Assembly: GCA_023376005.1 (NCBI GenBank)
Contig: CM042162.1
Coordinates: 91,402,137 to 91,466,136 of the forward strand
DNA from: Doryteuthis pealeii
Taxonomy: Eukaryota; Mollusca; Cephalopoda; Myopsida; Loliginidae
DNA length: 64,000 nucleotides
Direction: 5' to 3'
A program made the position numbers and the translations under genes. This document shows positions 1 to 12,648 of the stretch, one piece after another; position 1 is the stretch's first letter; every line of letters begins with the position of its first letter. The notes below the pieces were generated by a model that had not been told where the DNA came from, ran no database searches, and was given only the letters and a program-made list of their open reading frames with translations.

Positions 1-4
1 ATTA

Positions 5-428
5 ATGAACTTTTGTTTAATAAATTAGGGTGTCGCCAGAAAAAACAGAAACGCCACAAAATTTTTGTAATAAAACTGTTAATTTTGCCCATTAAACAAA
101 TAATTAGGGTTTTACGGGTTAGGGTTTGGGTTAGGGGTTAGGGTTTAAGGGTTAGGGTCGGAGTTTTACGGGTTAGGGTTAGTTAATGGAAAAATAATAA
201 ATAATTTGGTCTGTTTTTTCTGGTCACCCTGTATGGCTGACCCAGAAAACCAGAACCCAAATTATTTATTTTATTTTCCCCTTAAACTAAACCGATAAAC
301 CCTTCACCTCCTAACGCTTAAAACCTAAACGCCTAATTTATTTGTTAATGGGAATGTAACAGTTTTATACAAAAATTTGTGGGTTCTGTTTTTTGCTGGA
401 CACCCTTAATTTTACTAAACAAAGTTCA
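5..428. mobile_element. Telomere-like palindromic MITE, left-arm copy
   Basis: Mirror copy of the element at 38,041-38,452, with many indels. It starts with GAACTTTTGTTTAATAAATT followed by AGGGTGTC, contains degenerate TTAGGG and CCCTAA runs, and ends with the inverted terminal sequence near 428. See the cleaner copy for structure. Confidence 0.8.
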
Positions 429-429
429 T

Positions 430-2390
430 GATATTACCGAATCTGCTCGAACACATTAACAAAAATAAAATAGTTTGATGCTGAAATCCATGCCACAGAA
501 CCGAAATTTGAAGATACTGCAGCCCTAATAAAGTTCCATGAAATATTTATGGACTTTTAACAAGACTGGAAGTTCCTTAAACTTTGTCCCTAGGCTCAAA
601 ACTTCAATTATAGTTGTTTGTTCACTGGAAGATTCCGTGGAAAAATATCTTAGATGTGCAAGGGAAGCAACTAACATGAAGAATACGTTGTTGCCTACTA
701 TCTGACCTCGCTAATGATTCTACTGAAATTTTTTTATATTGTTTGACAGCATCTTTATCAATAGGTCCCAAGTTGGAAACTTCCTTTTAGAGTTTTTGGT
801 TTTCTCTCTCTTGATGGTTTTAAATATTCTCTGCTTTCAAATGGAAACATGAAATTTTCCCAAAACTTTTGAAACAAAATATATCACCTTCTGTCCCATG
901 TAATATTCGCCTTAACAAAGGCAAATGTGGGTTAGACTGCTTTGCCAATATACTGATAATTCGCTTTGGAATCAATTTTGGAGAAACGTTTGATTAATAC
1001 TCAAAAGTTTTCCAGTGGGAATAGGTATTTTCAATGGAAATAACTTAACCTGGATAACTTGTCATGAAAGTTTGTGGGGGGGGTTGCTATATTTATCCAA
1101 AGATAAATTTTGGAATTCGTTACTATGTTGATGTAAACTGAAATCATCATTTTTGATGCTAGACATTTTTATCTGAAATTAATAAAAAATAAATAAATAC
1201 ACCTAAATCAAAACTTTTTTAGGCTATCTACCAATTTCATATAAAATGACTGGGCAATTAGGTATTACTGGGTTTGAGTTAGGGCTAACTGGGTCTTAAT
1301 TTTAGCTTGGAAGTATAGGTCTGACACGAAAAGAAGAAAACAAAAGAGAATATAAATCACATACTTACAGTGAAATTTAAAAGTCTCAAAATTATTTTAA
1401 ACAATCCAAAAAGGAAAAAATGTTTTTGTTTTTTTGTTTTGTTTTTGTTTTTCATTGTGGCGAGCCGGAAGTTATACTTCAACAAGAAAGAGATCGAATG
1501 ACAAAAATGAATTGTTTTGCACATGGCATTGCCGGCATTCGGAATTGCGCATGGTTAGAAAAAAGAGATAAAAAAATAAAATTTTTGTAAAATTCAACCA
1601 ATCAGAGGCGTTAGCCGGCTTAAAAAGAAAAATTAATCAAATAAGAGCTTTGCCGAAGCCTACCAGAAAATTCTATTTAAACCCAAACTTTTTTCATTTT
1701 CAAGGCAGAAAGATTTTTGGCCTGCTTAAGAGAATCGCTTGTCCACATGTTTTTAAGAACTTTTAATGTGGCAGAGAGGTAAGAACTATCCTATCGCTAT
1801 CTATGCCTCTCTCTCTTTAAATAATTATCTGCTTAAGAGAAAACTTAATTCAGTTCAACTATTGCCTGACTGATGATTTATTTGTGACTTAAAAACTTTA
1901 CATTTTCTTTTCTCACTTTGTGAATTGTGAAATATCAAGCTACATTTTAACATTGAACTTTAAAAAGAACTTTTGGCTGAAACGTCGCCCAGTATTCATG
2001 CTGCCTTTTGTATATACCATTCTGTTAATACAATTTTGTTTGTTTAATAAGAGTTCTTTGTCTGTCTATGCCATGTGCTTGATTGTTTTATGGTATTTTA
2101 AATGTTTGAACACTTTTATTAAAATTATTGACATCAAACAGCCATACTTAACACAATAAAACAATCCCAAAAAGTATAGGAAAAATGTTTTTGTTTCCAA
2201 AAATGACCTCCCTATTGATACAGGCGACTATGACCTGTCAATAAAGCCCTAAGTCATCAAAAACCACTTCTGCCTTTGTCTCATTCTTTTTCGGTTCCTT
2301 GGATTCCTTCCTTTTCAGCATCGACCACTGCAAATGAGTGGGGTTTGAAATGTAAATAAATATGAAATTTATTGTGTACAATGCTGCAGG
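430..2390. other. Left-arm mirror of 36.2-38.04 kb, no intact gene
   Basis: Reverse complement of the right-arm segment that holds two short unidentified open frames. Here both frames are broken by indels. The rest is AT-rich with homopolymer runs. I see no intact coding frame, RNA gene or complete mobile element. Confidence 0.6.
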
Positions 2391-3370
2391 TGCATAAGAA
2401 GAGATCAAGTACACAGAATGAATGTATAGTGTCAGAAACATTGAACAGTTTACAGTAGTAATATACTGTATGTGTACAGTGCTCAGGTACAACACAACTC
2501 ATCAAAAGTCTGCATGTCAAGTCACACAGAATATGTATTGGTGTCAGAACATGACAGTTTTACAGTAGTAATTACAATGTATGTGTAGTCAGTGCTCAGG
2601 TAACACAACAGACTCATGCAAAGTCCTCATGCTAACGTACACAGAATATGTATTGTGTCAGGAACATGAACAGTTTACAGTAGTAAATATGCATGTATGT
2701 GTACAGTGCTCAGGTACACAACAACTCATCAAAGTCTCATGTCAAGTACACAGAATAATGTGATTGGTGTCAGGAAATGAACAGTTTTACAGTAGTAATA
2801 TACATGTATGTGTGTAGCAGTGCTCAGAGTACAGCCACCACTCATCAAAGGTCTCATGTCAAGTAACAGCAAGAATAATGTATTAGTGTCAGGAACATGA
2901 ACAGTTTTACAGTAGTAATATACATGTATGTGTACAGTGCTCAGGTACACAACAACTCATCAAAGTCTCATGCCTATTACACAGAATAATGTATTAAGTG
3001 TCAGGAAATCATGAACAGTTTACAGTAGTAATAATGCAATGTTTATGTGTACAGTGCTCAGGTGCACCACAACTCATCGAAAGTCCATATCAAGTAGATA
3101 GAATAATCGTATTGGTGCAGGAACATGAACAGTTTACAGTAAGTAATATACATGTATGTGTACAGTGCTCAGGTACAACACCACAATTCATCAAAGTCTC
3201 CATGTGAAGTAACAGAATAATGTATTAGTGTCAGGAACATGAAAGTTTAAGTAGTAATATACATGTATATGTACAGTGCTCAGGTCATACCACAATCATA
3301 AAAGTCTCATGTTCCAAGTACACGCAGAATAATGTATTGGTGTCAGGAACATGAAACAGTTTACCGTAGT
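2390..3370. repeat. 110-bp tandem array, left-arm copy, with many indels
   Basis: About nine copies of the same unit as the clean array at 35,221-36,200, in reverse orientation (CAGTGCTCAGGTAC, ACTCATCAAAGTCTCATG, CAGAATAATGTATT, CAGTTTACAGTAGTAATAT). Unlike the right arm, almost every unit carries private one- to three-base indels, a pattern typical of unpolished long-read sequence rather than repeat evolution. Confidence 0.9.
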
Positions 3371-3421
3371 AATATGCATGTATGTGTGCGCGTGTGTTCC
3401 ATATGTGTGTGGGATAGGGTA

Positions 3422-3640
3422 TCAGGTATAGTGTTGGCGGACTACAGGAAGCATGGAGGCTTGAAAAGATTCAGTGTTTCGGCAGTCTACAACAGACCGC
3501 GGGCAGCTTATTCCATGCCGCCGCAATTTCTGAGCGTGAAAAATGTTTCCAAAAGTCATGTGAGCAATGCTGTTTTTTGAACTTAAAATCCTTGGAACAC
3601 ACAACGAGAATATCCAGCTACCTTTAAACCTTTAACCTTA
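3422..3640 (-). pseudogene. LINE reverse transcriptase C-terminal remnant, left-arm copy
   Basis: Mirror of 34,970-35,170. The minus strand keeps the LINE C-terminal block (RSVVDCRNTESF-ASML) but the AWNKLP part is out of frame. The remnant sits directly upstream, in LINE orientation, of the 110-bp array at 2.4-3.4 kb, as in the right arm. Confidence 0.65.
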
Positions 3641-4119
3641 AAACACCAAAACCTCTTGTAACCCCAATATAATAAAGCACATTCCAGGATTTTAATGCAT
3701 CAATAACATGGCTGTTTTTGAGCAAATCAAATTCAGTTAGACTTTAAGAGAGACATCTATACATATATAAAGGGCAGTTGTGTGTATATTTTATGTCTGG
3801 AGAAAACTTCGAAATAAAACACATTAACGACAAAGTAAATATATATATACTCATTAAATATCGCCAGGGCTTGGTTTTTGAGCTAAATTAATAGAGATTT
3901 GATTTATATTCGTGAAGATAATTAAAAAAAAATTTAAATGATAATAGCATAGATTTTTTTTTTTCATTTAATATTTTAGATAGTAGGCATTAACATTTCT
4001 TTTCAGAGTCGCTGGATCAATGCAAGGTCTTTTTTTTACATAGGGATTTAAATGAGGCATCCCACGAGAATTCAACTTAATTCAGTAATAATGAATCTAA
4101 CTTTTAAAATACCCGTCTA

Positions 4120-4147
4120 CCCAGGCGACGCCGGATAGCCACTACTA
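4120..4147 (+). mobile_element. Helitron-like 3' terminus, left arm
   Basis: A GC-rich hairpin (ACCCAGGCGACGCCGG) is followed 10 bases later by CTAG and then T, the arrangement expected of a Helitron 3' end (hairpin, CTRR, insertion before T). The surrounding AT-rich DNA is otherwise not GC-rich. Its body would extend to the left, through 3.7-4.1 kb. The mirror copy is at 34,443. Confidence 0.5.
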
Positions 4148-4149
4148 GT

Positions 4150-6528
4150 TGTTAATAAATAGGAAGCTAATTAAGATTAAATAATGATGATTATTAAATA
4201 ACTATGGATTGTGATGTCATTGTGGGGTAGTGTCGGTTACAGACAGGCAAATGCACAAATCTCTATTATAACAAGATATACCTGGGTCAAGGGGAGGGGC
4301 AAAGAGTCCATCAAAAAAGTCGGTGGTCTAAACAATTTGGTGATTCTGAAGTCGACTCTGAGCTTCAATACCATCTTTCCTTGAAAATAAGACCTACATG
4401 AAAAATTTAGACCCATCGTGATTTTTCAGGATGGTTTTGATAATTATAGGTATACCCAATTTGTCGAAAAATCCATGTTTTTAAAAAACAAATTTACCCC
4501 CCACCCCGTTTAAAAAAAATACCAAAAATCAGGGAATTATCCGATTTTAATTAAATTTTCAGTGTTGATTTTTCAACGAGTGAATTTTATAACGCATCAG
4601 TCATTTTATTTCAAAAGTTTTCTGATTTTTTTTCAGGTCACTTAAATTTGAACCCCCCTTATTTTGGGGGCGCAAAATATCGGTGGGGTTATATATTTCG
4701 AAACCAATTACATACACAGTATGAATAAAAAGACAAAAGACCGAAGGTGTCAATAGAAGAGCCTCCTCTTAAAATAACTCCTAGTTGAGAGCGGCAGAAG
4801 ACGAAAGAGAAAAAAGCATTCTTCACAATCATATCATACGATACAGACACTCAGATCCCCGAAAATAAGCCTTAGTGTTATATTTCGTATTGAAAATTAA
4901 TATAAGCCCTGTCTTACTTTCGATGAAACATGGTACTACTTCATCGACTCAGTTTACGTATGTAAGTAAGAGGCGATAACTCTTGAGGACTCCAATATCC
5001 AAGGGCAGATAACTCTCACATACCAATTTTCCCTTCCCCTCGGTCATACCTCGACATTTCGCGCTACAAAGCCAGTGCGTCCACATGCGACTCGAGCGCT
5101 GTTGCTGAAAAAGACAGCGAGGGCAACGTTTTTTTTTTAAACTTAAATGTTACACTGACTCACGATGAAAGCTTTTTGAGAAAAATATTACGAGGAATAT
5201 TGAAATATCGGCTTACCGATAAACATGTTATGAGCCAACGTTTTCAGGAAATTAAAACAACCGGCGTAAGTAGCTAGTGCTTGTTTGTTTTAATGTTTAT
5301 CGTTAAAAGAGAAAAATATTTTTATTTATAAGGCGGTCGATGCAGAATGAAATCAAACAGTGGTTTTCTTTTAAAAAATTATTTGACTCGCTTGTAAAAT
5401 TGAGCTTTACCAGGGCATCCTTAAGATAAAAGTTTAAATTTAAACAAAACATATATTTGAATTTGAGATCGAATTTATTGAATGATAGAATTGAAAATAA
5501 AATGAATTAAGTTTCGTGCATAGATTTTTATTTATTTATTTATTTATTTTAGTTCTTATTTTTGAATTAAATTTAAAATAAAAACAAATCCTTTTTTATT
5601 TTTTAAATATTTTTTTTACAAAGAAAACAAAATTTATATATTTTTCTTACAACGTGCAAATTTGTCTAAATATATATTATATATTTACTTGGTTTCTTAA
5701 ATTGTGTAAGGAAAGTTTCTGAAAAAAAAATAATTTGTCTTTACTTTAGAAAATTGTATATGTTGACTTTTCAATCTTAGCGATTTGAAGCCTTACTTTG
5801 TTGACTGTTTTAAAGCTGAAATGTGCTAAAACCTTAAAATAAAATAAAAAGTATATACTGCCCCCACCTCCTTCTCAAGCTAAATAATGACATCGGGTAA
5901 TAAAAAGATTAAAAATTTAATTCTTGAACAACTTAAAGGCAAAGGGGTTAATCTTTTGTTTGGAAATTATTCCTGAAACAATTAACTGCATAATTTCAGT
6001 TTTCAAAATATGCAATCGTTTTTATTTTACGTTGCAAAGAAAAATATTATTAATAAATAAGTAATAATTAAACAAGCATGTGCGACTATAATTCTATAAA
6101 TCTACACTTAACCTATATTTTTCATTTTTTTTTTGTATATATTTGTTTACGGGTGTGGGTTGGAGTATACTGTATATTGTAATTTTTTATGGTAAACAAT
6201 GCTAAACATCTTTGTAACTAAATATGCATTTATTAGTAGTACACTTGCCAAATTGATAAACTTACTTTTTTTCAACACCCCCGTTTTTTTTTTGTTTGTT
6301 TGTTTTTTCAAAAACTAATAATTTTACCCTTGCATCTTTTTTTTTTTTTTTTATTTATTTATTTATTTATTTATTTTTTTTTTTTTTTAAATCTTCTTAA
6401 TCCAAATTTAGATTAAGATGGATTTTCATTATAATGCCACGTTTCTCTTTCTGGAAACTATTCATATTTATAATATAGTGTGGGTGTGTGTGTAAACTTT
6501 TTTTGTAGGCATATTAAATAAGTTTATT

Positions 6529-6570
<42 letters not shown>

Positions 6571-6590
6571 TTTTAATTAAATTTTTTTTA
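4150..6590. other. AT-rich non-coding stretch of the left arm
   Basis: Contains the mirror of a Helitron-like 5' end at 4,210-4,275 (GGTTACAGACAG motif, minus strand). It also has one copy of a dispersed block at 4,510-4,660 (CAGGGAATTATCCGATTTTA ... CTGATTTTTTTTCAGGTCAC) that recurs at 8.37-8.56, 10.85-11.0 and, inverted, 11.47-11.57 kb. Other content is (TTTA)n and poly-T runs and a less AT-rich patch at 5,040-5,130. No coding frame stands out. Confidence 0.5.
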
Positions 6591-6594
6591 AATA

Positions 6595-6900
6595 ATCAAG
6601 TCTAAATCTTTCTGTCATATCTAATAAAATATGCCATATTTTATTAGAGGTGACAGAAAGATTTTGAGTTAATTATTTAAGTTTTTTAAATTTTATTTTA
6701 AAAGATAATGAATAAACTCGAATATAAGTCCTTGCCGGTTCTGTCATCTTTATTAAAGATGACAGACAAGGGTTCAATATTAAAGATTCTTTCATATTAT
6801 TAATATTTAATATCAATAATATTAAAGATATGATAATATTAAATATTATCATATCTTGAATTAGTCTGTAGAAAATATCTTAAGAAAATTCTTCTTAAGG
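6595..6900. repeat. Cluster of four consecutive stem-loops, left arm
   Basis: Four adjacent perfect or near-perfect hairpins. One at 6,603-6,662 has arms reading AAATCTTTCTGTCA. One near 6,730-6,772 is centred on GTCATCTTTATTAAAGATGAC. One near 6,800-6,858 is centred on ATATTAAATATTATCATATC. One lies near 6,878-6,900 (TCTTAAGAAAATTCTTCTTAAG). The loops are almost absent, so this looks like a nested set of palindromic insertions rather than a microRNA cluster. The mirror is at 31,690-31,990. Confidence 0.6.
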
Positions 6901-7632
6901 TCATAGCTCTCTGTTATGTAAAAAAAAATATAGCATCAGGAGAGAAGACAGCTGAAGTTTCTTTAAGTGTCTTATCGTGGTTTTTTTTTCTTTTCTTCTT
7001 CTTCTTAAGAATATAGAACTACCGTGACAACCTCCCGCTTGCTCACTCCTGTGTAACACCTTACCAAAAGATGGGCAATATTTCTACTTCTTTTATTTCT
7101 TTTTAAATAAAAATAGAACAAAAAACCTTTTCTGAAACACCAGCTGTCGTGATTATTTATAGAATTCAATATTTCCCCTAAAAATAAAAAAATCGCTATT
7201 GAACAACAGCAACGTAATTTTTTAAAAATGTTTCGTAGAATGATTTATTTTTAAATTTTTGTTTTTATACTTTCTTTCTCGACCCATTATTTATTTATTG
7301 ATAGATATGTAAATGTATCTATCAATAAATAATGGATCAATAAAAAAGATATTCTCACTCTTATTTCTCCTGTGCACAAAATATTTACGTAAACAGCTAA
7401 TTATATAGCAGATTTTTTATATTGGTGTTTTAAACCAATTAGGTGTAATTTAAGATAAGTTTTATTGTCGAATTATGGGAGGGAATTATAGGTGAACTCC
7501 AACTGTATTTAAATAAACAAAAGAAACCCCATTTTTCTTACTGATCAGTAGAAATCTCCTGTGTCAGATGGTGGGAAAAGATAATACCTGGATTCCAGGG
7601 GGTCTTCCTGTCCCCACGTCTAAAACGTGTAA

Positions 7633-7880
7633 GGGTTGGTTTTATTAGCCGCTTCCGTTGTGGTGCAAGCTAGTCTCGTACATCTGTTACTACTGAAATC
7701 GAGTTCAATCCTCGATGGATGCCCCATACTTTTGACCTTGTGTCACATCCTACCAGCAGGGTGAATTTTTTTTTTTTTTTTTTTTTTTTTTGCACGCTGC
7801 ATGAGGTGAGAATGCCGACGGAATCTTAGTAATTTTTAAACCATAACTACAGGAGGGCTGCTTCTGCGTGGCACCCTCGT
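7633..7880 (+). mobile_element. tRNA-derived SINE-like element with internal poly-T, left arm
   Basis: A tRNA-like head (GTGGTGCAAGCTAGTCTCGT ... box-B-like GAGTTCAATCCTCG) runs into GACCTTGTGTCACATCCTACC, a poly-T tract of about 28 bases (7,764-7,791), and a tail ending in GTGGCACCCTCG. The layout matches a pol III-transcribed SINE. It is not a functional tRNA: the cloverleaf is incomplete. The mirror is at 30,716-30,952. Confidence 0.55.
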
Positions 7881-10850
7881 TTAAAAAATGACCTAGTGTC
7901 TATTTTTGCTTTTGGTGCAAAGCAAAAAATAAAAATAAAAAAAAAATGCTAACTCATTGCTATATATTTTAAACCCTTTTCGTGCGGCGTATTTGGCAAC
8001 AATTTAATGGCTAGAATGCATAAATTTCTATAATAATACACAATAGGCACGAGGGCTAAACTTGCAAAGTGGTCAGAAAATTAAAACGGAAACTTTTTTG
8101 GTGGTCCCCATGACAGTTTAACTACAGTGTATGAATGAATTTTTACAAATTGGTTACGGTTTAAAGGTTTGGGGATTAAGGTTGTTTTTAATTACGTATT
8201 GCTTTAAAAAAACAAATATTATAATACATTTAATTTAGCCACTGAAATTAATTATTGAACCCAACGATAGACACATTTAGTCTCAGTTGTTTGTGTTATA
8301 GGTAGTTAGGCAAACAATGCCAAGGGAGGTAATTTTTTTTTTTTTTTAATTTCTTAATTTAAAACAATTACCAAAAATCAGGGAATTGTCCGATTTTAAT
8401 GAAATTTTCACCAAATTAATTTTCCCACGACTTAATTTTAATAAGGATTAGTTTTATTTTATGGAAGAAACTTGAAAAAATACTTTTTATAAATTCAGAA
8501 TGTGGGGGGGGTTTTGACCTTTGACCATTTGAAGAAAAAAAAATCCCGGTCCCTAATTTTTACATTTCTTGAAGATCATATCCTGAAGAATATATAGAAA
8601 AATAAAAAATAAAAATATAAATTCAATAACCTAAAAAGTGATTTTAAAATTTAAAATTCATTTTCTTAAAACTCAAAAATAAATTAATGTAGCAAGTTTT
8701 TTTTTTTTCGTAGTATCATAAAATATAGTTGTCTTTAATTGATGTAAAAAAAAAAAAATTCTATCTTAAGTTAAACTGGGTTTTTGGACTACCTTAAAAA
8801 TTTCAAGGTCAATTTAATATGTTGAACGCAGAACGGCCTAATTAGCAATTTTAACCAAAGATAGCCCAGAATTTTATCTTTGAAAAAATCTAAGTTAAAA
8901 AATGCGGAAACCCTGGAAAGATATTTTAAAAGAATTAAAACGATTTTTTAAAAATCGTCAATTTTAAATATGGAAGCCCAAAAGATCAAAATTATCTCCC
9001 CTTGTGACCACGGTCTTTACAGTGTGATTTGTGAACGAATTCAACTCATTTCCCAAGTTATTATGATTCATTCATTAAAGGATCACTTTATTTCCAAAAG
9101 TACATTGTTTCTTATTTATTTATTTTTTATTTTTTTACATTCCTTTCAAAATAAGTAAACTTGAAATTAATACTAATCTAATTAAAAGAAAAAAAAATTA
9201 TTGAACACTGAAATTAAACTGAATGTTCTTAAAAATATATTTACACGAGTATTTTTATTGTAGATATTGTTATACTAACACTAAGTAGTAAACATTTTTT
9301 GAGTTATATTAATAAAAAAAAAGCAACCACAAACAAATAACAGTTTTGTTGGCAGTTTTCATATAAATTTTAATTCGCATTAACAGGAATTATTGGCAAA
9401 TGAATTCTTTTGTTTATGAAATTATTCGCTATTTTTTTTTTTTTTAATTAAAATAAATGAAGACAAAAACAGTACCCAAACCCTAAACTCCCCTAGTTAA
9501 AATTAGCAGTTTTATTACAAATTTGTGGGTTCTGTTTTTTTCTGGGACACCCTAATTTACTAAACAAAAGTTCATAATTTCCTTTTATGACCGTAATTTT
9601 GTTTTTTCGTCGACGATGATTAAATTCTGACGTTTTTTTTTAGAGTACCAAAGCCAAAAAAAAAAAAAAAGAAAAGAAATAACAACAAAAAGTAATATTC
9701 AACTGTTTACTCGTAAATTTCTGCATGAAATTAGAGTTGGGCATTTTACGGTAGGAATTTACGAGTAAAAAGTTAAAGTGTAAAACGAACCCCCATTTTA
9801 AAACTAAGCATTCTCACGAAATAAAATTTTTAGAATATACATATTGAAGTGAATATTAAAATAAAATAAAGGAAATATGTTTAGTATTGTAAAATAACGG
9901 TGCAAGAAAAATAAAACATTTTTTGCAAAAACACGGACATAAAAATGGGGGTTCAGTTTTTTAATGTTAGGAATTTACGAGCAAATTTTATTACCAAAAT
10001 GTTTATCGAAACAGCGATTTTTTTTACATGTTTCGTCATTAAATTCTCTTTCAAGAAATGAAAAATTAATTTTCCTCTACCAAAAAAAAAAAAAAACCAA
10101 CAAAACAAAAACAAACAAATACGAAGAAACTAAGTTTTCTTCGCGTTTGTTTGTTTTAATACCCGCACTTTTAATTTAAAGTAAAGATTTATTTAAAATA
10201 TAAAATCTTACTACTTGATAAACAAGAACATTTTATTAAATTCGGATTATTAGTTTTTTGTTTTTTTAAATTCTTGTGCTTCCTGTTATTGACGCTTTTG
10301 AAAATAAATAAAACTTCGTAACATTTGTTGTAAATTATTCGCTGAAGAAATAATTGAAAAGGTAGCACTAAAATTATCAACAAAATGAATTTTGTTGTTA
10401 ATTAATGATTAAAAAGTAAAGGTAAAAGAGAAAAAAAAGTAAATAAAAACCAAAAAAGATTTTACGTGTTTGTTTTTTTTTTCAAGACTTAAAAAAATTC
10501 ATAGCGCTTCTTTCTTAAAATAAAAAATAAATCTCTATTAAACTTTGTTTTTTTTTTTTTAAATTATTTTTTTCATAATTGAGGCAATACTTTTAAAATT
10601 AACTATTCAACAATCTTTTAATTTGAAAACTCAGATTTGACATCCAGATATTTTCAAACATACGAAATAGTATCACTATAAATGAATAAAGGCCTCCATA
10701 TTTTATATATTCAACCATGATCTCAACTGAAAATTTTCAAGTTCTTAAAATAGGAAGTTATCTCCCTTACACCCCAGTTTCTGCCGGTAGCTAGTTATAG
10801 GTATACCGAAAATTGACGTAAAATCCGTTTTTGACAAAATGAATTTAGCC
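7880..10850. other. AT-rich stretch of the left arm with MITE fragments
   Basis: Holds one arm of the CTTGCAAA...ACGGAAAC MITE family at 8,065-8,220, a dispersed block at 8,370-8,560, and a single-ended piece of the AGGGTGTCCC MITE at 9,466-9,590. Two inverted TTTACTCGTAAATT-type blocks flank a GGGGTTC motif at 9,700-9,990. No coding signal is seen. Open frames such as that at 8,970-9,158 are AT-driven. Confidence 0.45.
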
Positions 10851-10854
10851 CACA

Positions 10855-11570
10855 GAAAATAATTTACCAAAAATCTGGGAATTATCGTATTATAATGAAA
10901 TTTTCAGTGTTGATTTATCAATGAATGAACTTTATAATGCATTTTTAAAAATTTTTGTTTCAAAACTTTCTGATTTTTTTCAGGTCACTTAATTTTGGCC
11001 CCTCTTATTTTGGGGGCGTAACATTTTGCGAGTTGTAAAATTAAAAAATAAATTTTTGGAGATTTCTTTTTTACTTATTTCGATAATTATTTAATTGGCT
11101 ATATTATATTATAAAAGAAAAAATATACATCGATATTTTTTCTGCTTAAAAAGGGTTGGGGGGGGGGGGCAACCCTTTTTAAGCAGAAAAAATATCGATG
11201 TATATTTTTTCTTTTATAATATAATATAGCCAATTAAATAATTATCGAAATAAGTAAAAAAGAAATCTCCAAAAATTTATTTCAATAAAATTTTCAATAG
11301 TTTTTCTTCAAAACTTATTACTTTTTGTACCTAAAATAACGTTTGCATTAAATATTTATTTCTAGAATCTAAAAATATAACATTTTAACTGAACATCAGG
11401 CTTTTCATATTTTAAATGAATTTTATATATTAATTTTTCATAGCAAAAATACTTAAAGTTTTGAAATAAAATAGTTGATGCATTATAAAATTCATTAATT
11501 GATAAATGAATACTGAAAATTTCATTAAAATCGGATAATTACCTGAATTTTGGTAATTTTTTTTGCAATG
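10855..11570. mobile_element. Palindromic MITE-like element with poly-G loop, left arm
   Basis: Outer arms carry the block TTACCAAAAAT(C)...GGGAATTAT (10,870-10,900) and its inverse (11,520-11,565). Inner arms 11,050-11,157 and 11,172-11,280 are near-perfect inverted repeats (GCTTAAAAAGGGTT / AACCCTTTTTAAGC). The loop is a run of about 13 G at 11,158-11,170. No transposase frame is present, so it would be non-autonomous. The mirror is at 27,085-27,725, where the run is poly-C. Confidence 0.65.
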
Positions 11571-11799
11571 GCGAATGTTACATTAAATTTGTAAACAAGA
11601 CATTTTAAGCCATTTAAAACAGCGTCTGAGACCGAAATTGACCGAAAAAATCGTTTTAAATGTTTTAAAAATGAATTAAATGTGTAATTTAGACAAAAGT
11701 TTGACCTTAAATAATAGATTTAATTAATTTTAATTCGTTTTTAAAAAACATAAGCAGAGTTTAGCAGACGATTTTTGGGTATTCCTATTGTGTTAGTAT

Positions 11800-12012
11800 T
11801 GCAATGTATAATTTCAATTAAACTTGGTTTAAAAAAAAAAATTTTTCAACATTAAAGTATAGTAATTTTTTTTTTTTTTTTTTTTTTCTTTAAGTAATAT
11901 GTAATTAAAAACAACCTTCATCCCCAAACCGTAATTTTAGTTTATATATATATATATAATATATATATATTATATATATATATATATATTATAAATAAAT
12001 TACGGTTTAGGG
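11800..12012. repeat. MITE fragment with TA microsatellite, left arm
   Basis: A GTATTGCAATGTATAATTTC block leads through poly-A and poly-T to CCCCAAACCGTAATTT, then a (TA)n tract at 11,943-11,990 and the inverted AAATTACGGTTTAGGGAT. The same blocks occur in the MITE at 18.2-18.65 kb. The mirror is 26,630-26,850. Confidence 0.55.
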
Positions 12013-12229
12013 ATCCAAGTCCTACAGTATATGCTTTTTTAATAGTTCATGTAATTAGAAAAAGAAAGTGTTGAGTTAACTCCAATAGAGAAAAGAAAGA
12101 CCTTGTAACCTATCTTGTGTAATTCGTTTCTAAGAAACTATTGAAATGTATTTACAGTTAGCTTGAAATGGTGTGGGAAGAAAAAAAAAACACTTGTGAC
12201 GCATGGTTATGATTTTACTGCGTCCTTTT

Positions 12230-12580
12230 AAATTTTTATGCGTCAGGGACGCGTACCTATCAGCATCTCTGTATATATATTTATCAACCCATCCGTACGA
12301 GCAGGATGCGACACCAGGTACATTTCTTAAACGAGGTTTAACAGGTTTAAATTCAGTTTTCCTTTTCCTAGACTGGTTAACAAGCCAAGGGTAAAGAACC
12401 CAGTCTGTCCTACTATTAACCCATAGACGAAGGGAGAGTGGTTAGTTGCATACCTTTTTCCTAAGGGTGTTAGCGCGATGTGAAAAGCTAACAGCATCTA
12501 CCAGGATTTGAACTAGGGTCGACGAGTCCATTTCCCATGACTCTAACCATTACACAACTCACCTTCAAGGGGGGGGGCGA
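12230..12580 (-). mobile_element. tRNA-derived SINE, left arm
   Basis: On the minus strand a tRNA-like head reads GAGTTGTGTAATGGTTAGAG, then GGAAATGGACTCGTCGACC and a box B, TAGTTCAAATCCTGG. It is followed by a tRNA-unrelated body ending in GGTGTCGCATCCTGCTCGTA. The head is better preserved here than in the mirror copy (26,070-26,410), which lacks two bases inside box B, so neither arm is error-free. Confidence 0.65.
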
Positions 12581-12648
12581 GTATATAGCACAAGTGGTGA
12601 ACTATAAAAAAACATTTTTTTAAATAGCATAGGTAAAAATGGTATAAA

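Noticed and set aside
6603..6662. Hairpin considered as a microRNA precursor
   Set aside because: The two arms meet with essentially no loop, and the same palindromic style recurs in neighbours. There is no independent evidence of processing.
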